From Hofstenia miamia (Eukaryota; Xenacoelomorpha; Acoela): a DNA stretch of 64,000 bases. The translations under genes were made by a program, and so were the position numbers. Position 1 is the first letter of the stretch. Every line of letters starts with the position of its first letter. The notes under the pieces are model-generated. The model had not been told where the DNA came from. It did no database searches and saw only the letters and a program-made list of their open reading frames with translations. Below are positions 12,401 through 24,440 of this stretch, in pieces. Where the stretch lies: the NCBI GenBank assembly GCA_004352715.1, contig SCFE01000016.1:1927757-1991756 (forward strand), written 5' to 3'.

Positions 12401-13210
12401 TGAATTTTTAAAAAATATTTTCAGCTTTGTTATTATCTTTGAGCATTTTGATGTATTTTTGAATACTCAGTTTTAGTTTAGCTTAAGATCGGACATACCA
12501 TTTTGCAGTTTTTTGTTTGAAATTGCTGTTTTGCTTCAGTAAAAAGTTATGTAGTCCATACCAAGTACAGATTGGGAAGATCCCGACTGGGGTGAGAAGT
12601 AGACCTGTTTGATGTTATGTGCAGGTTGGTTCAGTAAAGTTCTGACATTTCTTGTCATGTTGAATTTGTTATTTTTGCTTAAACTTGAAGAATTCAAAAT
12701 TCACAAACATTTTTTGGATATGACTTGATGACCTATTCCATTTACTATACTTAAGCATACTTGTAATTCTTGTAAATTCCGTTCGAATGACATAATTTTC
12801 TGTGAGAAATTACATTAATAAACAATTTTATGTTTACTTTAATGTTAACAATAAATAAATTTTTCAAATTTGAACCGAATACCATTATGCGCTCCGTGGC
12901 AAATACATTTCTTAGTATACTCCATCAACTATTAATAAACTTTAGGTTATTAAGTATCACAAACAATTTTTAGTTATATTAAAAAAATAGCTACACCAAT
13001 AAAAGCCCATTTTTGAAATTATGAAAAATTTAATAAGAGTATGCTGTATTAAAAGCATTTATTTTGTAATAACAGATAATGTATTACTGAGAAACGATAT
13101 CTAACGAATAAAATATTGTCTACTTGTCAAGTTGAAAATAATGTGATATTGAAGGAATCAAATAACATATATTTAAATTATAAATTTAACAAAAGAAAAT
13201 AAGTATTGAG
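12401..13210. other. 3' flank of the Pax gene, no other gene
   Basis: About 0.8 kb of A+T-rich DNA downstream (minus-strand sense) of the Pax stop codon. It presumably includes the 3' UTR, but I cannot place the cleavage site. Confidence 0.5.
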
Positions 13211-14619
13211 TCAATTGCATGGCATCATGTTCCATGGATCATAGGGATTTGTAGTGCCTCCATATATCGGCTGACTTGGATTATTTGGCAGGGGATAGAA
13301 CTGAGTACATGGGCTGTGCATTGAAGAAAGAAAAAGAGGATTGGATGGTTTGTTTGAATCATTCACCGCTGAGAATGGCTCTTTGAAGCTTTCGTATACA
13401 GATTCATTTGATGCTAAATTGGAAGAGCGTTAGCAAAGATTTTGCTTAATAAGTTAGCGTGGTTCATTGATAAACTTCGCTAATAAAACAGTTAAATACA
13501 CATTTTTAAGTTTTAATAAATGAATATTCTAACGATTTTTCTTGGACTTGAAACTGCTTTTCAAATATACTCTAAATAGGGCTCTGCGTTACCATGTAAT
13601 CTCATGGGACTTACTGGTCCTATTCTATTGGACTGTGACTTGGGACTAAATATTTCAGTGGAACTGGAACTAACATGATACTTGGACTCTAAATTATGAA
13701 ACTGGGCCATGAAATTCAAAATATTACTAATAATTTTCGCAAATTTTGCATAAGAAGACATATGTAGTGGCATGAAATGGTACATGATGAGACAATTGGT
13801 GACCTCCATTTATTATTCATTTGCACTGAATATTGAAATAAAAGTTCTCAAATCAACAAAAATGTCCTCTTTGAAATATTAATTGTTTGTTAACTCTGGT
13901 GTTTAACTTGTTTAATTTGATAAAACCCAAGTTTATACCGGATTAAAACACAGTATGTACATGTAGTTGGGTGATTAGTGATTACTAAAATCCTTACCTA
14001 TACAATCAATGGTTGCGGTCTTTTTTTTCTTAAAAGACAATGAAGCATTGAAGTCTTTATTTGATTCCTTGCTGTTGAGAATATTGGCAATGAGATGTGT
14101 AGCTGATTTGTTTTCATAAAATTGATCTTGAATCACTGCGTCATTACCAGCATTCACTTCGTGCAATGACTTTTCATATAGAGGCGAAGAAGACAGTGGG
14201 TCATATCCAGGAAGTGCATCTTTAATGTTTCTCCCATCTCCAAAAACGGCGCATTGTGTAGAGGAGAACGCATAAGGGTCGAAGGAATATCCTGTAGAGT
14301 CAGCATGTGATATTGCCTTCTCACCATAATATGTTTGAGGAATTGATGTATAGTAAGACGACGTCTGACTGGGGTATTGCGAATATCCCGTTGAAGGGAA
14401 GAATAAAGAGTGAGGCATGTTACACTGGACAGAGTACTTGTCTTCTAGTTGATAACTTGAAGCGTTTCGTAAAATTCTATTGATCGAACTCACGCTTGGT
14501 AGAGCTGATTCATCGCATATAGCCATTTCTTGAATTTTTTCTCGGATTTCCCAGGCAAATATTGAAGGGTTTTCTCTTTTTAGTAAAAGAATTTTCTTTA
14601 CAACTTGTGGTGTTGCAAC
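13211..14619 (-). CDS. Pax transcription factor, last two exons (3' part of the paired domain to the C terminus)
   Basis: Penultimate exon 14619-13998 follows a TTCTTAG acceptor and ends at a GTAAGG donor (phase 1). Last exon 13413-13211 follows TTTAG and ends in TGA. Together they give 825 nt, 274 residues in one frame. The first ~55 residues are the C-terminal RED half of a paired domain: [23 protein letters not shown], then [12 protein letters not shown]. The intron in front of VATP is a typical Pax position. 'SSINR' resembles Pax2/5/8 and Pax6 more than Pax1/9 or Pax3/7. The remainder is Ser/Tyr/Pro-rich, like Pax transactivation regions, with an octapeptide-like HLIANILN and no homeodomain. 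A Pax2/5/8-like member is plausible, but the class is unproven. The product should bind DNA in the nucleus as a developmental regulator. The N-terminal half of the domain was not found upstream. Confidence 0.88.
13575..13745 (+). repeat. Dispersed repeat, copy 2, in the Pax intron
   Basis: Diverged copy of the repeat at 8925-9110, in the same orientation on the plus strand and inside the last intron of the Pax gene. It is recognised by TTACTGGTC and GGGACTAAATATTTCAGT. Confidence 0.65.
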
Positions 14620-14805
14620 CTAAGAAAAATTATAATCAATAGAAATTCATAATCATTGTATTTCAAGTGGTTAAAGAAATTTCTCCACAAAACTAAATGG
14701 AATGTGCATTACTCAACAAAATAATTATATTTAAATTATTAGTTGAATAGCATTTAAATTGTTTCAGACACAATCAAATCAGTCAACATATACAAATATG
14801 CATAT
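14620..14805. other. Pax intron, 3' part
   Basis: Intronic sequence upstream (minus-strand sense) of the RED-half exon. No further paired-box exon was found here. Confidence 0.5.
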
Positions 14806-14837
14806 ATACATGCATATACATATATATATATATATTA
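14806..14837. repeat. Alternating TA microsatellite
   Basis: ATATACA and TATATA repeats, directly abutting the hammerhead-like motif. Confidence 0.85.
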
Positions 14838-14866
14838 ACCGGTTTCGATTCGAAAATCATCATCAG
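14836..14866 (-). ncRNA. Hammerhead-ribozyme-like core of a Penelope-type element
   Basis: On the minus strand CTGATGA (14866-14860) is followed by a short hairpin, GATT-TTCG-AATC, then GAAAC and the palindrome ACCGGT (14843-14838). This is the order of the hammerhead core CUGAnGA / stem II / GAAA / stem III. Penelope-like retroelements are known to carry such ribozymes, often with a short palindromic stem III that works as a dimer. One U is unpaired between CTGATGA and stem II, so activity is doubtful. It lies downstream of a GIY-YIG-like frame on the same strand, which supports the assignment. Confidence 0.5.
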
Positions 14867-14940
14867 AATACAAAAATTTGTGGGACTAATATTTATAAAA
14901 TGCTACACTAAAATTTAATGATGATTAAATTTTCATGCAC

Positions 14941-15201
14941 TTAGAATAAATTTAATATGCTCATATTACTTTGTTGCTTGTTCAATAATTGATCTTTGCT
15001 AGGGTTCTTAATTATTAAAGCTTTTGCAATCTTCATAGTGGGTGTTCTCATTATTATATTAAAATAGTTATTTCTAGCATAATGTTGATGCATATGTATT
15101 TCTGACATTTGATGACCTGATAGATGCTCATTGATCTTTGTTATAAAATGGCACTTAGTTGTATGAAATATTGCATTCTTCACAATTGTATTTATAGACA
15201 A
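14941..15201 (-). pseudogene. Penelope-like retroelement, GIY-YIG endonuclease C-terminal remnant
   Basis: An 86-codon frame contains INEHLSGHQMSEIHMHQHY, then KIAKALIIKNPSKDQLLNKQ near its end. The order 'basic residue-EHL ... H ... I-EAL-I ... P ... LN-Q' is typical of the C-terminal half of GIY-YIG nucleases fused to Penelope-like reverse transcriptases. In the expected EAL box the Glu, which is the metal ligand, is Lys here, so the domain is probably inactive. The GIY and YIG strands and the reverse transcriptase are not visible upstream. The hammerhead-like motif lies about 75 bp downstream on the same strand. Confidence 0.55.
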
Positions 15202-16669
15202 GTGAGGAAACTAGCATTTTTCGATAGGATCTTTGATCTTAAAAATGTCTGACGTTTTCTTTGATTGCAAAATTGGTGTTAACTTTATTAATTTTAATCG
15301 TGTATGAATGATCTTTATTCGTGCTTTTAAGAGATTTTGATTGTTCTTAATATATGGTAGTTTCCAATATATTGGTATTTTATCTTCATCATTTGCTTTG
15401 TTACGTTCAATAGACTATACATGTATAATATAAAAGTTTTTTATTTTCGCAATAATCTGTATTCAACAATTCTCAATGCAAATTGAAATACCGGTATTTG
15501 GGAATGACATTACAAATCATTAATAATGAATTGTAGATTTCTAGTTTTAATTATTCCATGTTCATCACATATGAGAAATCTTTGAGCATTGACTTTGTAA
15601 TCCCTACTTAACTAATAATCAGTTATATTTTTCTCGATAATGGAGGAAAGGATTGAAACTTTTACTTGTAAATATTAGCATAGCCAACTACATATAAGAA
15701 AAACATGACAATTTTCAAGCTAGTTTTCTGTTCTAGTTTAACTTCAATAAATGATATCTAAACAATTTGCAAGACTATTCATGACGTGTTTCAATACCAA
15801 GTCAATAATAAATTTTTGCCAAAGAACTATTATTTTAATTGATTGTAGCTTCACCCTTGATTTTAAATAGCATTTAATTAACTTTATCTCCCTAAAACAG
15901 AAATTTCTATAACATAATAGTTAATTTCTAAAAGGTTCTAGTTTTAGAAGAAAAATGAGATATAGAAGTTAATTTTCTAATGCATTTGCTGCTAATATTT
16001 TTGTTTGGAAAGTTTTTCGGAAGCATTTTCTAGAAAAATAATAATATTAGTATTATAAAGTAATATTAACTATAATCTGATTAGTCTTACTCCAGCGATA
16101 CAAAAAGTTTTTCATATCTTTGAACAATTTGTTCAAGGCCTTCAAATTCTTCCCATTTCCAATGGCCAGCGAACAAAAAGTTCTAAGGACCAGCTATTTA
16201 TATTTTTTAGATATAATACTATCTATGCCGAGCACAAACTCAGAATAATTGTTTTGCAAATGCTAGGACCGGAAATTTCGTTTAAACGATCTAGTGAAAT
16301 CTTAGAATGTAAATGAAGAAAACGCACTCGTCTATCTTAAGGTTTTTTCAGATTTTAAAGGTATTTTTTAGTTCGTGAGTTCTGAGAAATTAAAATGATT
16401 TTGAAGAAACCATCAAAGATTTAAAAAATTCCTTTAACGTTTGAGCTAACTGTACAAGAAAAACGAAATTTGAACTAATTTACACAGACAATATAAAAAA
16501 TTCTATTTCTTATTGGATTTCAAAATGATAAATTTTCAATTACTACTCAGGCTGATTTTTTCATAGTGCATGGTAATGGGAAAAAATTTAATTACTACTA
16601 CTGAAATGTTTAATAACTATTTCTCGTATTATGATACCATGTAAAATCAATATTTTTAAAATGCTACTC

Positions 16670-16672
<3 letters not shown>
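15202..16672. other. No gene seen
   Basis: A+T-rich DNA with frequent stops in all frames and no recognised domain. It may belong to the 5' intron of the Pax gene. Confidence 0.5.

Positions 16673-16725
<53 letters not shown>
16673..16725. repeat. (AT)n microsatellite
   Basis: About 26 perfect AT dinucleotides. Confidence 0.95.
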
Positions 16726-16727
<2 letters not shown>

Positions 16728-16953
16728 GGATATTCATAGAATATCACAGAAAGGTCTTCCACTGTAATTCTGCAATTAGAGGGAGAAATAGTACAAAACA
16801 CAGAAAAAGAAGCATTCTTGCACAAAAATTATAAATTTTTCCTCTAAAACTAGTGCTTTGAGTTTTCGGGTATTTTAGAAGATTCAAGTGAATCATTAGC
16901 CAAACTAAGCCGTATATTGCAAAAATAATCGTACATACACCACCAAAGTTGAG

Positions 16954-16992
16954 CACAGTGAGTGAAAATAAGTATTTTTGTGACTCACTGTA
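16954..16992. repeat. Tc1/mariner-terminus-like near-palindrome
   Basis: CACAGTGAGTGAAAATA on the left faces the complement of TACAGTGAGTCACAAAAATA on the right, a near-palindrome of about 39 bp. 'CAGTGAGTCACAAAA' resembles terminal inverted repeats of Tc1-type transposons. No transposase is recognised nearby; the adjacent minus-strand frame 16744-16956 is only a hydrophobic 70-codon stretch. Confidence 0.35.
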
Positions 16993-18280
16993 TTAGTCCC
17001 TATCCTTATGGCTTTGGCTTCTACTTGTGCGAAAACTTTTCAAAAAAGAATATTATTTTGCAAATTCTATGCAAAGCTCTAGCCTTTTGATGTGATGCAC
17101 TACATTCCTTTACCCAGGGCTAGCCTAAAAGAGCAAATTAGGGCAGATAGACTACTCCACAGTAATTGATTGTTATATCAAGATGCACCAAGGGATAATT
17201 GCATTACAAAATCGTATAATCTCCTGTTTATTAACCTTACCTACCCCATTAAAGTCGAACAGAATTATTAGAACACTAATTAGTTCCTATATGTTGTTTA
17301 CATAATTCATATGTGAACTTCTTGAAATGTTGAGAATCGCTTCTGTCAGTTGGAATATACTTGGAATGTGTAAAATCTCATTGCATCTGTAGGAGACAAA
17401 TTAAATAATTTTGACCAAATGGGCAAAAATTAACTATTTGCAACTTGGACTCCCCTTTACAATGTTCTTGTAATCCTCCACAATTTTCTCAATTTCCTTG
17501 TTATGTTAAATAACACTTGTACTGGCATATCCAGCTTCTAACATAGAAACAGTAGTTCACTTGCTACACCAGTTAGGGCCTATTCTATTAAATGAGTGTT
17601 TCCCAACACTACGATATAGTGGTATCCTCCAAATAGTGTGGACAAAGATACCAGATGTTACATTTCACTTAGTTGAATTTCTACTAGTAGGTCGTATTTT
17701 CAATATATACAATATATATATATATATATATATATTGTAAGTGAAAAATAACAACTACACGTTTCTCGTCAGTAGGATAATTAAAATCTACAAATTTTAG
17801 CGCCGTACTAATTTTGAAGATTACAAATATTACCTAATTAAGTTTAGTTTCCTTTAAATAAGCTTATAATATTTATATTTTGAGTGCAATATGCAATGGG
17901 TTTATCCACTGGTGTTGATGATGTACAGGATTTTTTATTTATCATATATGTATTGGACCATTTTTTCCAATTTGTTGTTTCTCCGATTGTTCTCTTATAT
18001 TATATATTATTTTATTATTAACTATAATATTTTCTTTTGATTCTAAATTTTTAATTCATATGCCGAATTTACATTTCATGACACCTTGTTGTTGTCAAAT
18101 TCTTTCTTTACTTCTAATTCTTGCTATAAATTAGATGGCTGCGACTCACTTTTGATTATTTGTGTATTTTTTAGTAGTTCATCAATTTTTTTTGTCTTTG
18201 ACTTCAAATCCACAAATTATGCAATAAGGAGGTACAATGTTCTTCCTTATTATTGTAGTCATTTAAAACTTGAACTATAT
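16993..18280. other. No gene seen; contains a short AT microsatellite
   Basis: No coding signal. An AT run lies at about 17706-17736, flanked by TACAATATAT and its near-complement ATATATTGTA. Confidence 0.55.
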
Positions 18281-19316
18281 ATATATATATAANNNNNNNN
18301 NNNNNNNNNNNNNNNNNNNNNNNNNNNNNNNNNNNNNNNNNNNNNNNNNNNNNNNNNNNNNNNNNNNNNNNNNNNNNNNNNNNNNNNNNNNNNNNNNNNN
18401 NNNNNNNNNNNNNNNNNNNNNNNNNNNNNNNNNNNNNNNNNNNNNNNNNNNNNNNNNNNNNNNNNNNNNNNNNNNNNNNNNNNNNNNNNNNNNNNNNNNN
18501 NNNNNNNNNNNNNNNNNNNNNNNNNNNNNNNNNNNNNNNNNNNNNNNNNNNNNNNNNNNNNNNNNNNNNNNNNNNNNNNNNNNNNNNNNNNNNNNNNNNN
18601 NNNNNNNNNNNNNNNNNNNNNNNNNNNNNNNNNNNNNNNNNNNNNNNNNNNNNNNNNNNNNNNNNNNNNNNNNNNNNNNNNNNNNNNNNNNNNNNNNNNN
18701 NNNNNNNNNNNNNNNNNNNNNNNNNNNNNNNNNNNNNNNNNNNNNNNNNNNNNNNNNNNNNNNNNNNNNNNNNNNNNNNNNNNNNNNNNNNNNNNNNNNN
18801 NNNNNNNNNNNNNNNNNNNNNNNNNNNNNNNNNNNNNNNNNNNNNNNNNNNNNNNNNNNNNNNNNNNNNNNNNNNNNNNNNNNNNNNNNNNNNNNNNNNN
18901 NNNNNNNNNNNNNNNNNNNNNNNNNNNNNNNNNNNNNNNNNNNNNNNNNNNNNNNNNNNNNNNNNNNNNNNNNNNNNNNNNNNNNNNNNNNNNNNNNNNN
19001 NNNNNNNNNNNNNNNNNNNNNNNNNNNNNNNNNNNNNNNNNNNNNNNNNNNNNNNNNNNNNNNNNNNNNNNNNNNNNNNNNNNNNNNNNNNNNNNNNNNN
19101 NNNNNNNNNNNNNNNNNNNNNNNNNNNNNNNNNNNNNNNNNNNNNNNNNNNNNNNNNNNNNNNNNNNNNNNNNNNNNNNNNNNNNNNNNNNNNNNNNNNN
19201 NNNNNNNNNNNNNNNNNNNNNNNNNNNNNNNNNNNNNNNNNNNNNNNNNNNNNNNNNNNNNNNNNNNNNNNNNNNNNNNNNNNNNNNNNNNNATATATAT
19301 ATATATATATATATAT
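18281..19316. other. 1000-base assembly gap inside a TA microsatellite
   Basis: Ns fill 18293-19292, exactly 1000 bases and therefore probably a nominal size. Both edges are TA repeats (18278-18291 and 19293-19315), so the assembly broke in a long microsatellite. Long open frames through this interval are artefacts of the Ns. Confidence 0.97.
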
Positions 19317-21300
19317 GATGATAGCCGCACTAAAATTATATAGATCTTTGAAAATCACAATGATAGTTACAGCACTAAAATTAAATTATTGACGGAAATT
19401 GAATGAATTTTTTTTTGTATTCTCAAAATTGTAAGGATGAATGTTATCAACATTTCTATAGTTTCTGATGCTTTTTCCTATTAAAAGAGCGGTAATTAAC
19501 ATAGACGGGGACATGTTCACTTCCAAATCTAATTGTTTCGGGATAACTAATAGATCATTTCAAGAAACTTGAGCCTGGGTTTAAAACTTAGAAATGTTTT
19601 CAACAGCTCTTTTCAATTATTGAAGACTAACTTAATATCTAGGAATTTTAGATTTTATATTTGATTATCACTATTTTTACTAAATTTTTCAATTGAAGTT
19701 ACTTTTTCTTACCTTAAACAACGTTCTATATTCTTTGAAGTGAAAAAATTTATTTTACTAAATGGCCTTTGTTTTTATGGGGTAACCATAATACTCCAGC
19801 TAAAACACATTAAAGGAAATTCAGATTTGTTTAACACAGCTGGGACCACAATAGATTGAATTATATTAAAATATTAAAATTTTACTAAGTAATAGTTCTA
19901 TGGAAAGAGAGCAAATCGCGTATTTTGAAATCTCCTATTGAGCAAAGTCAGTTCATGCATGGACACTAATAAAAACATTTACTTGTAATCATAAGGTCTT
20001 TAATATCCAATAATTACAATTTGCAATATGTAAATTACGTGACGCTACGTAAGTTACATTGGTTGTTTCTTTTTAAATATAGGTAAAGCGCACATAAATA
20101 TTTGATAAATGCTTAAGCTACATTATTTTATATTGAACTTCATTGAACAGAAATATATATTTGAACAAAGTAATTTTAAAAGAATGCTTAGAATTTTCTT
20201 TTATAAACTGACTTATTAAAATTTCAATTCTTTTGTTTGAAACTCTATAATGGTCTTCCATTGGCCTAATTTCAACAGACGGTCTTAAATGTCTAATTCC
20301 TCCGCATGGAAAACTTTAACATTTGGTAAAATTTTATCACTACTGACACAAAGTCAATAGATTTCTGGATACCCACATCTTCTTTTACTTTTGATTTAGT
20401 CTCTCATTCTAGTTTTTGTTGCTCAACCAATTAAATTAACAGCACACTTACCATATACATATTTCCAGCCTAAGTAAGTACATTACAATGCTACATTGTC
20501 AAAAAATTCAGAAGTTTTCAAAAATTACCAAACATATTCAACACTAACGAGGTGAAATAATAATATTAGTTACTTACTCAAAAATATATAATAGGGCCTT
20601 TAGAATTTGAATCAATAAATTAATTGATGTTTTTAAGAGATTTTCAGAGTTTTAAAATTAATGATTATGTGGAAGAAAATCTAAACAATTATTTATAAAA
20701 AATACTTTTAATGATTCACTAGATTTTTTAGTTGAATCAAAACATTTAGATTTAACAAATATATCACGGTAACTTTGTGAAAAAGTTGAAGTTGTCAAAA
20801 AATGAGATCAAATCAAAATTTGGGACACACTTAAAAATTCTCATTCACTGTGCAGTATCACTATTATTCTAGCATTCATACAAAATGTCCATGCTTTGCG
20901 ATCTTTACTATCAGAAACATATTGTCTATAAATATTTCTTTCAAAAAGTTTTTTGTCAATTTTGATATTTCTTTTTATGCCTACTTATGTATGGAAAAGA
21001 AACGAATCTAGGCCGAAATCCTCAACTACAAAGATTACCAAAAATACGTTTCAACCAAGAAAAATATTGTCATTACACTCATTTTAACACTCAAAATTTT
21101 TGCAACAAAAGTTTCGAATATAAATTTCTTACCAACAATTTTAATCAAAATGCGGTGTTTGTGATCTTTGAGACATGTTTAACAAGCAAATAACTTGATA
21201 ATACGGGATGTTTCGAAGAATTACGAAAAATCCGAAGCAATCACTAAACTGAAGGCTAAAGTTTGGTTCCTTTAAGAAACGACTAAAGCTATTTCGAAGT
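19317..21300. other. No gene seen
   Basis: About 2 kb of A+T-rich DNA. The open frame at 20987-21193 shows no motif. The missing first half of the Pax paired domain was looked for here on the minus strand and not found. Confidence 0.5.
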
Positions 21301-22580
21301 CCTTAAACTTTATATTTAATGAATGCATTAAAGCCAATGTTTTTCCAGATTGTTTCAAAGCAAGCACTCGTTGCACTGATTTTTAAAAAAGATAATCTTC
21401 AATATTCTAAAAATTATAGACGCATATCAATAGCCTCGCCGCTAAGCAAAGTTTTGAAAGACTTTTACATAAAATAATCATCTTTCATTTAGATAAATAC
21501 AAATTATATCAAAAACGCAATTTGGATTTCGATGCTCTTCCACAAACAACCGAGAATGGAGATATCTCCTTGATTCTAATCAATTTGTAGCAATCACTTT
21601 GTTTGACCTATCTAAGACTTTTGATTCAATTTATCACGACAGCTTATTAGAAAAAGTTATTCAAAATAGGTTTTTCTTCAAGCAGTGTCAGTCTTCTATG
21701 AAATTACTTAAGCAATGGGACGCAACGAGTGAAATTAAATAACACATTATCTAAAGAATTATCTGTAAAAAATGGTGTTGCACAAGGAAAAATCCTAGGA
21801 CCTCTGCTATTCAATCTATATGTAAATGGCATAAAGAAAGTAACTGACTGTGAAATTATACAGTAAGCAGATGATACATTAATATGCTGCGGAAGCTCAT
21901 CATTAGAAGCAGCAGTAAAGAAAATTTAATCTAAATGTGCACGATTGTTCAAATATTTCTGCATGCATAAATTGTGTATTAATATAAATAATACGTCACA
22001 TTGCATGGTGCACGCTTTTAGGAAAGAAGTAGATATTTCTAGGTTTTCAATTAATTTCAGCAATATTTCCCGATCACCTGTCGAAAAGTTTAAATATTTA
22101 GGAATTACAATTGATTCAAAGCTTAATTTCAAATCGCATGGTAATACTATTGCTAAAAATTAGCAATATGCGTAACAAATTGATCCCGAGTCTCCCAACA
22201 ATTACCTCCGATTGTGATAGTACAGTTTTTTCATTGTTTTATTATGAGAAACCTAAATAATTCGAATATCTTGTTCACAGACAAAAATCTGGGAAATGGT
22301 AAGGAAGTTTGAAGTACAATTGAAGTGGGCACTAAATGAATGCAAAAAAATTCTTCTTATACAAAAGATTATATCTCTGCATCTACCCTAAGCAATTGAT
22401 TATTTACAACGCCATTGTTTATTTCTTTAAAATAATTAACAAAATACCACCCTACCACTATAATTTCATTTCCAATGCATTGTCTCAATCAAAATGAAAG
22501 ATCAAGAAGCTTTTCATGCAATAAATTTAATAGAAGAATTATGGGCCAATCGTTTAGAATGCAATTTAGAATTGGAATCG
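21301..22580 (+). pseudogene. Decayed LINE reverse transcriptase (CR1/Jockey-like)
   Basis: Successive broken plus-strand frames follow LINE reverse-transcriptase order. A fingers segment lies around 21310-21470. A relic of the SKTFDSIxH box is at about 21610-21650. GVAQGKILGPLLFNLYVNGI is at about 21775-21834, followed by a stop in place of the Tyr of the YADD box and then ADDT (about 21870). YLGITIDSKLNF lies at about 22096-22131. The tail continues weakly to about 22580. At least several stops and frameshifts make it dead. No polyA tail or target duplication is obvious. Confidence 0.8.
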
Positions 22581-24440
22581 ATTACTAAACGATTTAAGAA
22601 GCATTGAAGTATTGAAAAAATGCAAGTAGAAGTTGAAATCGTTCATACTCAAACAAAAACTCATATTCACAAGAACTTGGTTAGGATTTAAGTTTTATAA
22701 CAGTTATTATATTACATATTAGAATTGGATTGGAATTGATTGGACAACCAAAATTTACTATTCATTGTATTCCAAATGGATTTTCATGGGAATAATTTTA
22801 CAAAAATTTCCAAGACATCAAAGTTATATTAATAATTCATTTTCTTAATATTTCCTCATACAATTAAAATAATTGATTTGGAATTATCTGAATGTAGTGC
22901 GCCATATCACGGTAAATAATTGGCTCTTAAACGTGTGAGCATAGTTCTATATATCAACAAAATAAGTACGTATTGTAAAATTTTATTTGTTTAGAATACA
23001 ATGACTCGAGCAGTCGAGAAATTGGTATTTCAGGATTATTGTGTTTTGGTATTCTAATCGGGCACTACATGAAAAATAAATTTCTCAAAGACATTGGTAG
23101 CTTACCGTTTTATCTTGTAATTGAATCTGCATCGCAATTCGGTCATATGATATACATACATATTGATAAAATCTAGCTGATCTACTTGGCCTACTTTTGG
23201 AACTCTTTTACACTGATATTTTAACACCAATGGAAAGCGAAGTATTTGTGTATTAGAAGTAGTCAATTCCGGAGAGTCCAAGCAGAATAGGACCCTTGAT
23301 GTTTATCTGTGTGGTCATGAAGCAAGCACTGAGTTTTTTTCTCGTTTAACAGTCTTCACCTTCGGAGTTTAAATATGTAAAGCACCCGTCATTATGTTCT
23401 TCTGCCGTGGGTTGAGTATATTGGAATTTTATTGATGAGGTCTCCTTCTATTATGTCCTAGTTCTAAGAAATTAAGCTATGCACTTTTAATGGTTTTCAA
23501 ATTTGTAGAGGATAAAAAGTATTGTATGAAAAATTATAAAATTTTGCTCCCAGGATTTAAATAAATCTGTCACACTCCCAGTTCAAAAATTCTTTGCGAT
23601 CCCGCTTGAATGTTCCAGCAAGACTCTAAGAGGGGTGCAGGCTTTAGAACTGAAACTTGTCATGGACAAAAAACATAGGGTGATTAACAGAGGTTTTCAT
23701 AATTGAGAGTGGTTTATCGACTATAGGATCCCATATTTTAGCCTCATTATTGTCAAATAAAGCAAATGCATTTTTTCTGTAATGATAATTCTGATTTTTT
23801 TGCGTTTACTTTGAAATTATGCATTTTCTGGTTTACTAGGGAAATCCAGACCTTAATTATCAAATGCACAGTGAATCTCTATTATACTTACATATATTTT
23901 ACATGAAATTAAAAGCATCTTATTTATGGTGTTAAGAAATTTTGGATTAGCAAACTCAAACTTAAATTGGAATACAATTAGGTTTCTGGAATTTGAAATA
24001 TTGGATTGGATTGGATAGGACAGAAAAATCTGTCCTATGAAAAAGCCTGTAAATATTCCCCATTTTTATCGTTTTTTTGTATTTCATGATGTTATTTTGC
24101 TAATTTTGTCAGTTTTCTTGTTGTAGTAATTAACCGAATTATGACGATTTTATCTTATCTAATATCAGGCTGTATATGCTTATTTTTGGAATTGTGGGAA
24201 AATGTTGTTCCATGACAATAAATGACAGCTTGTGATAATTTTTTCCTCTCAAGTGTAGTTTACATGGCATGAAATAACCCAAATAAAAATGTCACATTGT
24301 TTTTTTCAATTTTTCAATAGCTTGTATTAAAGCGTCGCTGATAGAAATACCGTTACGAAAACCATGTGTTTTGGAATAAATATTATGTTCGCAAGTACTC
24401 ATTAATTTGATTATTATATATATATAAAGAAAATAATTTT
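22581..24440. other. No gene seen; one perfect hairpin
   Basis: No exon supported. At 24015-24038 there is a perfect 10-bp inverted repeat (ATAGGACAGA and its complement) around an AAAA loop, preceded by GGATTGGATTGG. Confidence 0.5.

Noticed and set aside
16744-16956. 70-codon membrane-like frame next to a Tc1-like palindrome
   Set aside because: No similarity to a transposase; hydrophobicity alone is common in A+T-rich DNA.
18204-19358. Very long open frames on both strands across 18.2-19.4 kb
   Set aside because: They consist of Ns plus TA repeat translated as Ile-Tyr; no coding sequence is present.
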